Source of the DNA: Cyanobacteriota bacterium
GTDB lineage: Bacteria; Cyanobacteriota; Cyanobacteriia; Leptolyngbyales; Leptolyngbyaceae
Direction of reading: 5' to 3'
Assembly: GCA_027482985.1 (NCBI GenBank)
Contig: JAIXVO010000209.1
Location: forward strand, 1-6,253
DNA length: 6,253 nt
Part shown: in pieces, positions 5,929 to 6,253 of the stretch
How positions within the stretch are numbered: position 1 is the first letter of the stretch
How the letters are laid out: the number at the start of each line of letters is the position of its first letter
Notes under the pieces: model-generated
Told to the model about the DNA's origin: nothing
The model's input: the letters and a program-made list of their open reading frames with translations, nothing else
Database searches by the model: none
Position numbers and translations under genes: made by a program

Positions 5929-6253
5929 ATGCGGTTACTTCCGTCCCATCTGTTACCTCGGCACTGGCTACATGGTGATGAATCGGATCGAGTAAGCCGG
6001 GTAATTCCTGATTCAACCGTCCCGATCGCACAAATTCGGTGTAAGTCGTGGTTTCGATCGCAAAGAGATCCTGCTGTAACTGTTGCGCCCCAATCTCCAG
6101 CAAATCTGGGTCTTGCTGACACAACTTGCTGCTTTCATCCCGTAACTTCGCTAATTGCTGTTGCACTTCCAGCACTTTGGCTTGGTGGGTAATCGGCTCA
6201 ATCCCAGCTTGAGAAGCGGGTTGCCCTAAATACTCCAGCACCCGCGCCAGCGC
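5927..6253 (-). CDS. C-terminal tail of an unfinished protein, possibly a CPA1-type Na+/H+ antiporter
   Basis: The frame is open from the right edge (reading ALARVLEYLG...) to a TGA at 5927-5929, giving about 108 residues of a longer protein. A GTG at 6241 could be read as a start, but the frame continues upstream without a stop, so this is more likely an internal codon. The tail is soluble, helical and Gln/Leu/Glu-rich (KVLEVQQQLAKLRDE, then IGAQQLQQDLFAIETTTYTEF), followed by VRSGRLNQELPGLL and a polar end. The pattern of a helix, then AIE-T-Y-EF-R-GRLN-L, resembles from memory the cytoplasmic tails of cyanobacterial NhaP-like cation/proton antiporters, but the membrane part that would prove it is absent. 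The gene ends nine bases before the K+ channel start, so the two are probably co-transcribed. Confidence 0.5.
   Translation of the reverse strand, partial: ALARVLEYLGQPASQAGIEPITHQAKVLEVQQQLAKLRDESSKLCQQDPDLLEIGAQQLQQDLFAIETTTYTEFVRSGRLNQELPGLLDPIHHHVASAEVTDGTEVTA

Noticed and set aside
6239..6241. GTG as the start of a 104-residue gene at the right edge
   Set aside because: The frame is open to the window edge with similar composition (ALAR before the GTG) and I see no binding site, so a truncated longer gene is the simpler reading.

Overview
This window is almost certainly from a cyanobacterium. It carries at least 13 copies of the HIP1 octamer GCGATCGC, the highly iterated palindrome typical of that phylum, and its intergenic gaps hold the C-run, G-run and hairpin repeats common in filamentous cyanobacterial genomes. 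I cannot name the genus from the sequence. Every gene I can support lies on the minus strand, so transcription runs from the right edge to the left.

Region by region, in transcription order: (1) 6253 to 5927 is the C-terminal tail of a protein that starts outside the window, possibly a CPA1-type Na+/H+ antiporter. (2) 5917 to 5240 is a 225-residue potassium-channel-type protein with an intact TTVGYGD selectivity filter and no sensor or RCK domain. (3) 5243 to 5004 is a 78-79 residue two-helix membrane protein whose start overlaps the channel stop codon by four bases. Genes 1-3 are packed like one operon. (4) 5003 to 4620 is a gap holding a roughly 255 bp hairpin-rich element with 38 bp imperfect terminal inverted repeats. 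(5) 4619 to 1809 is a 936-residue membrane protein that joins a NapH/NosR-like iron-sulfur module to a long helical cytoplasmic region, a HEAT-like segment and a C-terminal cNMP-type domain. (6) 1808 to 1411 is a second gap with three inverted-repeat structures, one of them very G-rich on the transcribed strand. (7) 1410 to 1 is the first 470 residues of an MscS-type mechanosensitive channel with a signal peptide and a long N-terminal extension. It runs off the left edge.

Functionally, three of the five genes point to ion and osmotic homeostasis: a K+-selective pore, a mechanosensitive channel and possibly an antiporter. The 936-residue iron-sulfur/cNMP fusion is the most unusual gene. It looks like a membrane redox protein coupled to a regulatory module. 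Its first CX3CP motif and its cNMP phosphate-binding cassette both lack key residues, so its ligand and electron partners are open. Any link between this protein and the ion-transport genes is inferred from position only.
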